64,000 bases of DNA from Dermatemys mawii (lineage: Eukaryota; Chordata; Testudines; Dermatemydidae): contig ML677478.1 of assembly GCA_007922305.1 (NCBI GenBank), positions 1,406,477-1,470,476 of the forward strand. The letters are read 5' to 3'. Below are positions 22,241 to 33,209 of this stretch, piece by piece. Numbering within the stretch: position 1 is the first letter of the stretch; each line of letters begins with the position of its first letter. The notes under the pieces were generated by a model. The model was not told the DNA's origin. It made no database searches and saw only the letters and a program-made list of their open reading frames with translations. Both the position numbers and the translations under genes were made by a program.

Positions 22241-23066
22241 GTTTCTGAAAGAAAGTCACATTGAAGAGCATTATGGTTTTAGGAGTTAAATATCCAACTA
22301 ACAACAATAGAGAGTGGGTGCTTTTTATTTAGGCAGTTTGAAAATTCCAGACTCAATATTTAGCTGCAAACTTGGGCTAAATTAAATTCCCAAATCTTTG
22401 TTAATGCAGAGTTAAGTTTGCCCACTGGTGTCTTGTGCCCTTCTGGTATGCAGAAAGAAATGAAGAGTTAAGGTATTTTCCAAGCTGAAATGCAATGTTA
22501 TCTTTTTTCACTTTTGCTGGCAACAGTGCATTACAGAGAAAACATGTCATAAAACAAGAAAAGGGTCTAAAAAATGCACATTTGGCTTACCAAGTGCCAA
22601 CCACTGTCCACATGGAGACATGACACATTCTAGTCTTAAAATCCCCCCAGGTAGGTTTTGCCCCCTTGATTAATGGCTCAAAACAAGGGCGATTCCATTA
22701 ATTTAAATTCAGCCTTTGTACCCAAAAAGGTTTTCTTTGTTTTTCAGGCCTCCTGAAATAGGTCAAACCAGTCACTGCCACTGATCCCAAAGGACAAAGC
22801 TCCAAAGGCTAGGTTTTGCATTTCTCACCCCCGAATGATTCCAGATTCCATTGGAAACCTACTCAGCGAAACCAGAGCACACACACACATACAACACTTA
22901 TTGAATACAAAGGTCTATGAATATTTTCTGGGCACCTCTTAATAGGACAGTCTATGATATTGTCATGTTTCCTGAGTGTTTGCTCAACAACATACAGATA
23001 ACATTTATAAAGTTAATGCAATAGTCTCAACACTGTGCCCATGTTTGTCTTGTCTGCCACTGATGT
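22241..23066. other. gene-free stretch
   Basis: No gene is recognised. AT-rich sequence with no bounded repeat I can support. Confidence 0.5.
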
Positions 23067-23515
23067 ATGTATGGGACTAAATTCTCAGCAGGCAAAACTT
23101 AAACAAAGTATTGTCATTAGAAGTATGTCATTTGGTTAGGTGATCTTAGAACTCTGAGAAGAACAAACCCATACAAAACTTTTAGCACAGACGACCAGGT
23201 AACTATCAGATGTAAATTATACGTGGACATCCATGAAACAGAAGGGGCTATTGGTGAGCAAGTAGAAGTTGTACAAAATAAGTGGACTAGTACTGTATAA
23301 GGCAGAGGTGAAATTGTTCAAAGTGGCTCACTTGGGCATGCCCTTAACTCCAGGTAAGACCCTGCAACGAATCTTCTAAACATCACCAGAGTTCACCCAA
23401 ATATTCACTGGTTCGAAGGACTCAAATAGTCAAAAACTAGAAGGCAACTTATAAGCACACACACACACAATTATTATTGACATATAAATGATTTTTCAGC
23501 CACTCTCATTATTAG
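23067..23515 (-). repeat. downstream flank of OR paralog, duplicate B
   Basis: Counterpart of 13197-13620, with shared order of phrases and a similar distance from its OR gene. The pair shows that duplication included several hundred bases of 3' flank. Confidence 0.75.
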
Positions 23516-23522
23516 AGGGCCC

Positions 23523-23667
23523 AGCTGATGACCAGATAAGCAAGTGTGAAAAATCGGGATGAGATTTGTGCGGGGGTGGGGGAGGAAGAATAGGCTTCTA
23601 TATAAGAAAAAGTCTCAAATATTGGGACTGTCCATATAAAATCAAGACATCTGGTCACCCTACAGCT
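23523..23667. mobile_element. MITE with 'gaccagat' ends
   Basis: Left end 'agctgatgaccagataagc' and right end 'agacatctggtcaccctaca' are imperfect inverted repeats. The interior has 'gaaaaatcgggatgag' and 'tattgggactgtccatataa', shared with a partial copy at 28113-28180. It is non-coding. Confidence 0.7.
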
Positions 23668-23689
23668 CATGCTTCTAAAACACTTAAAT

Positions 23690-23722
23690 AAATACATAAA
23701 TAAATAAATACATAAAAATAAT
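23690..23722. repeat. (TAAA)n / (ATAC) microsatellite
   Basis: A short run of 'taaataaatacataaataaa' type repeats. Confidence 0.75.
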
Positions 23723-23814
23723 GCCTATTGCTTACATCACTAGCTCTCTGAGTAGTTTATTGTCTATTTTTTTTTTAATGTATCTCCCCTCTCAGAACGC
23801 CCGGGGGACTGGGC

Positions 23815-23965
23815 ATTGCCACCATCCCCGTTATAAGGATGGAGAACTGAGGCACAGGGAGGCTAAGTGACTTGGTCACACAGGAAGTCCATTGTGGACC
23901 AAGAAATTGAACCCAGGTTTTCTACATCCTCAGCCAATGCCTGAACCATGGGACTAGCCTGCCAT
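23815..23965 (-). repeat. MIR/CORE-SINE, antisense
   Basis: The plus strand shows 'aactgaggcacagggaggct', 'aagtgacttggtcacacag' and 'gaacccaggtttt', the reverse complement of the CORE-SINE core and the tRNA-derived head region. This is an ancient amniote SINE. Confidence 0.8.
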
Positions 23966-24235
23966 TCCCTGGAGGACAGCAATGCGGTTTTAGCATGAAA
24001 TGGTTCCTAACTGGGAGTTGAGCAGCTCTGAGAAGTTGGCTATTGGATGGAAGGCCAAATCATAGTAGTTTGGTGAAGATCTCCTTGGAAAACCTGTCCC
24101 TTAGTTCTTTTTGGTGCAAGACACCTAGGGTTTGTTATCCACCACAACTGAGATAAATGATGTAAAGAACTCACTCCCTCCTTTCACTCCCGTTTACTGT
24201 CAAAAACCCATTCCCAATATTTAAATTCACTGAGA

Positions 24236-25165
24236 CTAAATCTTCTTCTTGATCATCCTCCTAAAGGCCGTTTTCACCTCCTTGTTCCTCAGGCTGTAGA
24301 TCATGGGGTTCAACATGGGGATCACAAGGGTATAAAACAAAGAAATGATTTTGTCCTGGTCTATGAGGTACTTTGAACTGGGCCGTAAATACATGAAAGA
24401 GCCGGTCCCGTAGAAGATGGTGACGGCCGTCAGGTGGGAGGCGCAAGTGGAGAAGGCTTTGTATTGGCCTGTGGCAGAGTTGATCCTTAGGATAGTGACC
24501 ATGATGTGCACATAGGAGATGAGGATGACCAAGATAGTAGGTGTTATCACCAAGGCAGTACAGGTGACATGAACAATGTCTGTGATGCGCGTGTCAGAGC
24601 AGGACAATTTCAGGAGAGGGGGTACATCACAGAAGAAATGGTTGATGACGTTCGAGTTGCAGAAGGACAAACGGAATATAAATATAGCTTGAACAATTGT
24701 ATTCACGCAGCTGCATAGGTACGACCCCAGTACCAGCAGTCTGCAAAACCGCTTGGACATGATGACGGGGTAAAGCAATGGGTTGCAGATGGCCATGAAG
24801 CGATCGTAGGCCATGACCCCCAAGAGGTAGCATTCGCAGGATAATGCAATGCACAAGAAGAAGAACTGTAGAGCACACCCAGCGAAGAAAATGGCTTTTC
24901 TCGCTGACACTAAAGTAATCAGGATGCTGGAAGTGGCAATGGTGCTGTAACCAACATTTAAGAGGGCCAGGTTGCTGATGAAAAAGTACATGGGGGTGTG
25001 AAGCTGGGAGTCAGTCCTGATTAAGGTGATCAAGGTGAGGTTCACCACTAGGATCAGCAGGTAGATGAACAGAAACAGCACCAGGAGAACAACCTGCAGC
25101 TTTGGGTCTTGGGTGAATCCCAACAAGATGAATTCAGTCACTGCAGTGTGATTCCTCGCGGCCAT
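24236..25165 (-). CDS. olfactory receptor, class II, intact (309 aa)
   Basis: Seven-transmembrane OR with standard length. Landmarks: N5-[13 protein letters not shown] at 11-21, [11 protein letters not shown] at 55-65, C97, [15 protein letters not shown] at 118-132, C169/C179/C189 in the second extracellular loop, KAFSTCASH at 236-244, and [15 protein letters not shown] at 283-297. The one change in a normally conserved place is V41 before N42 where most ORs have GN in TM1. The start is fixed by alignment with the paralog at 14360-15319, which shares coding sequence and flanks. About 45 nt upstream of the ATG the reverse strand carries 'gtctcctctttcag', a good 3' splice site conserved in the paralog. 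This copy retains the canonical motifs that the 14.4-kb copy has lost. Confidence 0.96.
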   Translation of the reverse strand: MAARNHTAVTEFILLGFTQDPKLQVVLLVLFLFIYLLILVVNLTLITLIRTDSQLHTPMYFFISNLALLNVGYSTIATSSILITLVSARKAIFFAGCALQFFFLCIALSCECYLLGVMAYDRFMAICNPLLYPVIMSKRFCRLLVLGSYLCSCVNTIVQAIFIFRLSFCNSNVINHFFCDVPPLLKLSCSDTRITDIVHVTCTALVITPTILVILISYVHIMVTILRINSATGQYKAFSTCASHLTAVTIFYGTGSFMYLRPSSKYLIDQDKIISLFYTLVIPMLNPMIYSLRNKEVKTAFRRMIKKKI

Positions 25166-25320
25166 TTATCCCAGATGGCCTCCCCGCTGCAGGTGAGAAA
25201 GTGAGGCGCACCCTGAAAGAGGAGACAAATGAGGGCTGAACGCAAACACCGCAAACTCTGTCACTTTCAACAAAGCATAAACTCTAGGCAGGGGGTCCAT
25301 CTCAGGATTCCCTAAGCCTC
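25166..25320 (-). repeat. upstream flank of OR paralog, duplicate B
   Basis: Counterpart of 15320-15480, including the splice-acceptor region. Homology ends close to the 31-bp array and PLE that begin at about 25327. Confidence 0.8.
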
Positions 25321-25326
25321 ACACCC

Positions 25327-25499
25327 ACTACAAACATCTCCGCATGGACTCACACCCACTACAAACATCTCCNNNNNNNNNNCACTACAAACATCTCCGC
25401 ATGGACTCACACCCACTACAAACATCTCCACATGGACTCACACCCACTACAAACATCTCCACATGGACTCACACCCACTACAAACATCTCCACATGGAC
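25327..25499 (+). repeat. 31-bp tandem array at the PLE 5' end, with an assembly gap
   Basis: Six visible copies of a 31-bp unit beginning 'actacaaacatctcc' start at 25327, 25358, 25384, 25415, 25446 and 25477. Ten N at 25373-25382 break the series, so true copy number is unknown. The unit ends in 'catggactc', which in the last copy runs into PLE coding sequence. 'tacaaacatctc' recurs once just past the PLE 3' end (27727). Confidence 0.9.
25373..25382. other. assembly gap (10 N)
   Basis: Ten consecutive N. Its position inside a tandem array suggests the assembler could not resolve repeat number; the gap size may be nominal. Confidence 0.99.
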
Positions 25500-27725
25500 T
25501 CCTCCTGAGGGTCGAAATGACAGTCTGGACCTATACATAGAATGCTTCCGCCAACGTGCACAGGCAGAAATTGTGGAAAAACAACATTGCCTGCCTCACA
25601 TCCTAAGTCGTGCAGAACTCAGTGCTATCCACAGCCTCAGAAACAACCCTGACATCATAAAAGAGGCTGATAAAGGAGGTGCTGTTGTCATCATGGACAG
25701 CTCTGACTACCAAAAGGAGGCTACCAGACAACTCTCCAACACCAATTTCTACAGGCCACTTCCCTCAGATCGAATATACTAAGAAACGGCACCATCTACT
25801 CAGGACACTCCCTACAGTAACACAGGAACAAATTAACGTACCCTTAGAGCCCCGACTGGGGCTATTCTATTACCCAAGATCCACAAACCTGGAAATCCTA
25901 GACGCCCCATCATCTCAGGCATTGGCACTCTCACTGAAGGACTATCTGGATATGTGGACTCTTTACTCAGACCCTATGCCACCAGCACTCCCATCTATCT
26001 CCGTGACACCACCGACTTCCTGAGAAAACTACAACGCATTGGTGACCTTCCAGAAAACACCATCCTAGCCACCATGGATGTAGAGGCTCTCTACACAAAC
26101 ATCCCACACAGAGATGAAATACAAGCTGTCAGGAATAGTATCCCTGATGATGCCACAGCACAAGTGGTTGCTAAGCTCTGTGACTTTATCCTCACACACA
26201 ATTATTTCAAATTTGATGACAGTATATACCTCCAGACCGTGGCACCGCTATGGGCACCCGCATGGCTCCACAGTACGCCAACATCTTTATGGCTGACCTG
26301 GAACAACGTTTCCTCAAATCTCGTTCACTCACGCCCCTTCTCTATCTACGCTACATTGATGACATCTTCATCATCTGGACCCCTGGGAAAGAAACTCTGG
26401 AAAAATTCCACCATGATTTCAACAGCCTCCACACTACCATCCACCTCAGCCTGGATCAGTCTACACGAGAGGTCCACTTCCTAGACACCACGGTACAAAT
26501 TAATGATGGCTACATCAACACCACCCTATACCGAAAACCTACCGACAGTTACGCCTACCTTCATGCCACCAGCTTCCATCCTGGACACACCACACGATCC
26601 ATTGTCTACAGCCAATCACTGAGGTACAATCGTATTTGCTCCAACCCCTCAGAGAGAAACCAAACACCTACAAGATCTTCACCAAGCTTTCTCAAAACTA
26701 CAATACCCACACAAGGAAATAAGGACACAGATCAACAGAGCCAGATGTGTACCCAGAAGCCTGCTGATGCAAGAGAAGCCCAAGAAAGAAAACAACAGAA
26801 CACCACTGGTTATCACCTACAGTTCTCAGTTAAAACCTTTCCAACACATCATCAGTGATCTACAACCCATCCTGGACAACAATCCCTCTCTTCCACAGGC
26901 CTTGGGAGGCAGGCCAGTCCTGGCCCACAGACAGCCCGCCAACATCAAGCATATTTTCACCAGCAACAGCACACCGCGCCATAACTCCTCTAACTCAGGA
27001 ACCAATCCATGCAACAAACCTCGATGCCAACTCTGCCCACATATCTACACCAGCAATACCATCACAGGACCTAACCAAATCAGCCACACCATCACTGGTT
27101 CATTCACCTGCTCATCTACCAATGTAATATATGCCATTATGTGCCAGCAATGCCCCTCTGCTATGTACATCGGCCAAACTGGACAGTCCCTACGAAAAAG
27201 GATAAATGGACACAGATCAGATATCAGGAATGGCAATATACAAAAACCTGTAGGAGAACACTTCAATCTCACTGCACACACCATGAAAGACTTAAGGTCA
27301 GCATTTTACAGCAAAAAATCTTTCAGACCAGACTGCAAAGAGAAACCGCAGAGTTGCAATTCATTTGCAAATTTGACACAATCAGTTTGGGACTGAATAG
27401 AGATTTTGAATGGCTAGCTAACTACAAGAGCAGTTTCTCTTCTCTCACTGTTCACACCTCCAATTCAGCTGCTAGAGGAACACCTCACCCTCCCTGATTA
27501 GAGATAACAGCTGGTTCAGCCTCATTGGACCCACCCTGTTATCTTTAACCTGGTTCTTGCCTACCTATTTATACCTGTCCCTGGATACTTCCACTGCATG
27601 CATCCGACGAAGTGGGTATTAGCCCATGGAAGCTTATGCTCTAATACTTTAGTCAGTCTTTAAGGTGCCACAGGACTCTTTGTCACTTCTGCAATTCCAG
27701 ACTAACACGGCTACCCCTTTGATTC
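25500..27725 (+). mobile_element. Penelope-like element, long but frameshifted (RT + GIY-YIG)
   Basis: A PLE retrotransposon whose protein combines a telomerase-like reverse transcriptase with a GIY-YIG endonuclease. In order: N-terminal region with KEADKGGAVVIM (about 25650-25690); RT motif A in TMDVEALYTNIPH (aspartate codon at 26077); motif B GTRMAPQYANIF (26253 on); catalytic YIDDIF (26352); a zinc-binding cluster CNKPRCQLCPH (about 27010); then VIYAIMCQQC, MYIGQTGQSLRKR (27163 on) and GEHFNLTAH, the GIY-YIG core with its Arg and Glu. The frame is broken at least between 25760 and 25830, near 26235-26255 and between 26640 and 26740, and it ends at 27396. The 3' tail with 'gaagtgggtattagccc' and 'cacggctacccctttgattc' defines the end. 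Dead as an enzyme source, but nearly full length. Confidence 0.94.
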
Positions 27726-28112
27726 CTACAAACATCTCGGTTTCACTCTAGTGTCTGAACTACATGGGGTGTTTGGAGACCACCACGGACTTCAAGCTAG
27801 GTTTGCTAGCTCAGGGGTGGTGACTCCTGCTCTTGAGATCAATCTTTGCTGCTGACAACCCACCCACGTGCACAAGGTCGTTTCTAGGGTCAGATTTGGA
27901 TACAATCACCCACATCAGTTAGTGCGACCACAGGGCAAGGAGACTTTTTGCAGGGCATATGAATGTATTGGAGGCATGGATGTTTATGCACTTTCTCTTA
28001 AGGAGTCCAGCTGGCTGTTTCATTAGCAATAAGGGATGAGGGCAGGCAGGGAGGAAAGAGACCTTTATTCAGCAGCCTGAGGCTACCCAGCGTTCCATGC
28101 AGAGCCTCTAGA
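27726..28112. other. gene-free stretch
   Basis: No gene is recognised between the PLE and a MITE fragment. It starts with 'tacaaacatctc', the possible PLE target duplicate or the start of a tandem PLE copy. Confidence 0.5.
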
Positions 28113-28180
28113 TATGGTGACCAGATGTCCTGGTTTATAGGGACAGTCCCGAAATTTGGGGCTTTCTATATACTTATTAA
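28113..28180. repeat. partial MITE with 'gaccagat' end
   Basis: 'atggtgaccagatgtcctgg' and 'tagggacagtcccgaaattt' match the reverse complement of the MITE at 23523-23667. Only one end is present. Confidence 0.65.
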
Positions 28181-28696
28181 CCTATTACCTATTACCCTAT
28201 TACCTATCTAGTCATCCTACTTCTAGAATTTGTGCACAAGGAACCTGAGCTCTGCTCGCACTCCTGAGCTCCTGACGTCACAATAAACTAGGTCCGTCCA
28301 GAACACTGACCCTCTTTCTCCAGTTCCACATTACCACAGTGACTCAGTTTCTTAAAGGTCCATGGCCGTGTTTATAGCAAGTCCCATTTTACAACCCTGC
28401 CTTTCTGGGGAAAAAAGGTTCATTTATTCAGAGCACCAGATCCGATACCTTTTCTCACTTGAGCAGCAAACTTACCCCGGCCAGTGGTGCTTCTTACTTT
28501 GACGAGAGCAATGGTGGGATACAAGGCTATTTGGCATGTCCGTGGGGATCATCATCTGGCCCATGGGTGTTTAAATTTCATAGGCTGGACTCCATGAAGG
28601 GACTCTGGCAATGCAGTGCCCAGCATCCTGGCACCTCATTTTTAGGTGCCTAAACAAAAACAAGGACAGCCCTGCAATACAAAAAAGCCGAGTTAG
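28181..28696. other. gene-free stretch
   Basis: A short 'cctattac' reiteration lies at about 28181-28206. Otherwise nothing bounded. Confidence 0.5.
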
Positions 28697-28817
28697 GTAG
28701 AATCATAGAACCATAGCGTTCGAAGAGACCACAAGGGTCACCGAGTCTCAAACTCTGCCAAGAGGCAGGATTTGTAGTGTCCAAACCATCCAAGGCAGAT
28801 GGCTCTATAGCCTCCTT
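28697..28817 (-). repeat. CR1 3' end, antisense
   Basis: The plus strand begins 'tagaatcatagaaccatagc' and continues 'gagaccacaagggtcaccga', the reverse complement of a CR1 tail like that at 8601. Confidence 0.82.
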
Positions 28818-30258
28818 TTGAAAGTAGTAAAGACTAAAATTGTCAGGAACATAGAAGAACATAAATTGCTGGGCAAAAGTCAACCTGGTTTCTTTAAATG
28901 GAAATCATGTCTTACTAATCTATTAGAGATCTTTGAAGGGGTCAACAAACATGTGGACAAGGGGGATCCAGTGGACATAGTGTACTTTGATTTCCAGAAA
29001 GCCTCTGACAAGGTCCTCACTAAAGGCTCTTATGTAAATTAAGTTGCCATGGGATAAGAGGGAAGATCCTTTCATAGACTGAGAACAGGTTAAGAGACAG
29101 GGAACACAGGGCAGGAATAAATGGCTAATTTTCAGCATGGAGAGGGGTAACTAGTGATCTTCCCCAAAGGTAAGTCCTAGGACCAATCCTATTCTATTTA
29201 TTCATACATTATTTGGAGGAAGGGGTAAAGAGTGAGGTGGCAAATTTGCAGATGATACTGAACTGCTCAAGATAGTTAAGACCAAAGCTGACTGTGAAGA
29301 ACTTCAAAAAGATCTCAAAAGCTAAGTGAATGGGCAACAAAATGGCAAATGAAATTTAATGTGGATAAATGTAAATTAATGCACATTGGAAAAAATAACC
29401 CCAACTGTACATACAATATGATGGGGGCTAATTTAGCTACAACTAATCAGGAAAAAGATCTTGGCGTCGTCGTGGATATTTCTCTGAAGGCATCCACACA
29501 GTGTGCAGTGGCAGTCAAAAAAGCAGACAGGATGTTAGGAATCATTTTAAAGGGGATAGACAATAAAATGGAGAATATCTTATTGCCCTTATATAAATCC
29601 ATGGTGCTTCTACATCTTGAATATGGTGTACAGGTGCGGTCTCCTCATCTCAAAATAGGATATACTGGCATTAGAAAAGATTCAGAGAAGGGCAACTAAA
29701 ATGATTAGGGGTTTGGAACAGATCCCATATGATGAGATTAAAGAGGCTAGGACTTTACAGATTGGAAAAGAGGAGACTAAGGGGGGATATGATGGAGGTA
29801 TATAAAATTATGAGTGGTGTGGAGAAAGTGAATAAGGAAAAGCTATTTATTTGTTCCCATAATATAAGAACTAGGGGCCACCATATGAAATTAATGGGCA
29901 GCAGGTTTAAAACAAATAAAAGGAAGTTCTTCTTCACACAGTGCACAGTCAACCTGTGGAACTCATTGCCTGAGGAGGCTGTGATGGCTAGGACTATAAC
30001 AAGGTTTAAAAGAGAACTGGATAAATTCATGGATGTTAAGACCATTAATTGCTATTAACCAGGATGGGTAAGGAATGGTGTCCCTAGCCTCTGTTTGTCA
30101 AGGGTGGCGACAGATATCTGGAGAGAGATCATTTGATCATTATCTGTTAGATTCATTTCCTCTGGGGCACCTGGCATTGGCCACTGACTGAAGACAGGAG
30201 GCTGGGCTGGATGGACCTTTGGTCTAACCCAGTACGGCCTCTCTTATGTTCTTATCTC
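28818..30258 (+). mobile_element. CR1 LINE, sense, 3' portion with RT and C-terminal domain
   Basis: A 1.4-kb sense CR1. Readable pieces: CLTNLLEIFEGVNKHVDKGD and VYFDFQKASDKV (28900-29020); ANLQMILNC-like remains of the active-site region (about 29245); MKFNVDKCKLMHIGKNNPN (29349); EKDLGVVVDISLKASTQC; and a C-terminal open piece 29729-30058 with MMRLKRLGLYRLEKRRLRGD and SLPEEAVMARTITRFKREL. The copy ends 'ctaacccagtacggcctctc' plus 'ttatgttctta'. Frameshifts separate the pieces. It belongs to the same family as the antisense copy at 42.35-43.77 kb. Confidence 0.93.
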
Positions 30259-31820
30259 CTGTTTCTGTCTGTGCAGATCAGACCGGTTCTCCAATCCCTT
30301 GGCCTTCTGCAAGTTAAGGATGCAGGACCAGCACAAGGATTAACACGGAGTCAGTGGAAGCAATTGGTTGAAGAAAGGTGTAGCAGGGCAAGGGTAAAAA
30401 ACCCTGAGAATGCCCTGCCCCTGCAGGCTAAACCCTGCCTTCTGGCAGAAGGGCCAGGAGAGGGGGCGGGGAGCAGTCTGCAAGGAGCTTGCAAGGAGCC
30501 CAGCTGAGAGCCCTAATAAGGGCTAGCTCAGAGCACCAAGCAGGACTGAGTGGGCACAGCTGGGGTGGTGAGCAGTGAGGGCTAGAAAAGCCCTGGGCTC
30601 TAGTCAGGGAAAGGCTAGCCAGGAGGGGAACAGGAGACTGTTGCTCTCTTCCCTCACAGGGGCAGGGAGCCTCAGGGGGTCTGGAGACCCTGCAACTGGA
30701 CTGAGAGAATAACTGTTGGGGACGTGGGGAGCACTTTGCCTTCACCAGAAGCACCAAACAGATATTGTAAATAAAGACACTGGGAAACACCAAAAAAAGG
30801 GTGTGGAAGCCTTTATTTTGGGACTGCGGAGCACAGGGAGCAGCCTGTGTGGACCCTCTTACAGAGGGACACAATTAGAAATGTTGGCTGTGAGAAGGTT
30901 TTTCAGGGGAGGGAGAGTGAAAGCTCCCCTGTAAACATCCCACTGTCGAGCTCTGACACCCTCCTTTCTTCCCCACACTCCCTAGTTCTGATCTGACCTC
31001 CCACTTCCCCTGGAAGCGGACGCACTGAGGGAAGGGGGAGCCTGCCCCTTCCCCACAGAGGGAGGCAGTGTGGAGAAGATGGGACATTTGTGGTTCCTTC
31101 CCTTAACCCAGGAAAAGTAGAGGGAAGAAGAGTCCCCTCCCTCCACCTCGTGGAACAGTCCTGGGGAATAACTGTGGGGCAATAGGGGAATGGGGGTTAT
31201 GTGTGGGGAAGGGTAGAGATGGTTTGACTTCCCTTCCCACCCAGTATGCCACTTAAGTTTCTGCTCTGGCAGTGTCTCCTTTGAGGACGATCCCTTATAC
31301 ATCAAGGGATCACAGGAAAATGAAAACCCTACATTGTTCAAAAGGCAGTTCTTCCTCAGAGCTCCAGTCAGCAAACTGGGTTTTCAAAGCTCTGGTGTTT
31401 GGACAGTGGGCAACCCATATGCCCACTCCTCTACCAGTGCTCTGACACCCAACCCTCCACCACATCCATTGCCATGACCATCCCCAAAAGCCCTGGCTGT
31501 GCCAAACTTTCCCTCTCACCACATGTGCACACGGAGATACAATTCAGCTCTCCTCTCCACCTCCCTCCTTGTCACACATACACAATGCACACCTGTAGAA
31601 ATCTGCCAACGCCAGGATTCAAAAATCACAGAGCAAGATGGGCCGTGGGATCTGGTCATCCTGAGCCACCTCGTCTGCCGGCAAACCCTCTGGCTTCCAG
31701 CCCTCCCCTGGCACATGCAAGTTTACCTTGAATAAGATTTGAGATGTTCCTTTCTGCAGAGGGGCAGTGGGTTCCAGACACTAGCTGGGATCAACCCCGA
31801 GAAGGTGAGAACAGTCTGGG
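30259..31820. other. gene-free stretch
   Basis: GC-rich with an AATAAA at about 30768 in 'gtaaataaagacactgggaa'. This could be a solo LTR or other retroelement end, but I cannot identify matching termini. Open frames here have no known domains. Confidence 0.45.
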
Positions 31821-33209
31821 CAGGGTTGTCCTCAGGATTTATGGGACCCGACACGCAGTATTATTAAACTGGTGCACCTATGCCCGATGGCAGCCCAAGC
31901 TCGCAGCCTGGCAGAGGGGCGGGGAGCGTGCCTCACAATGGCGGAGAGTCATAGTTCCCCGCAGAGACCCCCATACTCTCTCCCTCACACAGAATGGACA
32001 TGCAGAAGGTACCTAATTAAAAGCACTAAACTTGAGAATAAAAAATGTCAGTCACGGGTTTTCTGATAGGCCCTGAAGTTTGTCAGACATTTATTTGCAA
32101 AAACTTTGTAGTGAGAGTGAGTCAACTTTCCTGCTGAATACAACATTAAACATTATGGAATACATGACACAGCTCTTCTCTGTTTTACATTTTCTTAATC
32201 AGTATTTCTAAGATTATTTTAAATATACTCTTAAGCCTTCAGAAAGAAATCTGTAGTAATCCTGAATGATTAAACTCACTAAAACAAAGACATTAGTCTG
32301 AATTAATCAGTCACAGAGGTTTAGTGTGCTCATAACAACTTTCATTGCTTTTTAGAAAAAACAATAATTTACTTTTGTGATCTCTGTGACAATAGACATG
32401 TTTCTGAAATGTCACCAACTTTAAAAAATATGTTTCCAAAGATTTTAGGCATTACAAAGGATTTTATATCTTACTAAGGTACTGATTTTGCTGGAGGTTC
32501 TCTTAAAACTAGTTCATCAGATAGTTAGAAGTAAAAAAAGGGAAACTCTTTGTCCAGCTATATGGAAGGAGAAAGGGATGGACAGAAAGGATAGGAAGTC
32601 TTTGGAAGCAAGATTTTTTTTTACTATAATAATTAACGTGTATTTTTGATAAGGGTGGTATTTGAAACATTTATTTTAAAAACTGTATGTCTGAAGATCC
32701 AATCACTTAAGACTAAAGATGATTCTGCATGTAAACATCTATGCAAGGATTTTTTAGAGATGTTATTTTATAATCTTCACCAACCCACCAATGAAATATT
32801 TTTAAAGCAAATTTTAAACTAAGGTCCTGAAGACTGACATGTTCTGAGTAAATATTACAATAATGCCCAACTGTTTTTGTCAGTAAATTCAGAAACTGAC
32901 CATATATACCCGGAGGTTGGCAAATACCTGTTAAATGGCTTCATTACCTCTTGAATGGCTCTTTCACAGTTTCAATGTTGTGTTAATAGGTGTGGCAGGC
33001 TGGAGGCTTTTTCACTTTTAACTACTAGATTTCCCCCACCCCCCAGCCCTGGGGAGGAAAACTTACCATTCTGCAGCAGCCAGCTGTGGCAGCCTGCAGG
33101 AAGGGTAAGAACAGGAATAGGAAGGGTGGACACTAAGACCTAGTGGTGCCCCAAATTTTCAGGTGCCATATGCATCTTCCTGTGTTGCCCATGCCTAAGG
33201 ATGGCCCTG
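31821..33209. mobile_element. hAT-like non-autonomous DNA transposon, 1.39 kb
   Basis: Left end 'cagggttgtcctcaggattt' and right end 'atgcctaaggatggccctg' are inverted repeats matching at about 12 of the first 16 positions. Immediately outside are 'agtctggg' and 'cgtctggg', an 8-bp target duplication with one mismatch, the size typical for hAT elements. The interior is AT-rich at 32.05-32.9 kb and carries no long open frame, so transposase is missing. Confidence 0.8.

Noticed and set aside
25327..25499. Regular 31-bp repeats that could suggest a CRISPR array
   Set aside because: There are no unique spacers: units are head-to-tail and identical or nearly so. The window is vertebrate DNA and the array abuts a PLE.
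30259..30930. Possible solo LTR (AATAAA near 30768)
   Set aside because: No matching ends, no primer-binding site and no partner copy could be found. The same applies to AATAAA-bearing segments at 35189-35500 and 53870-54340.
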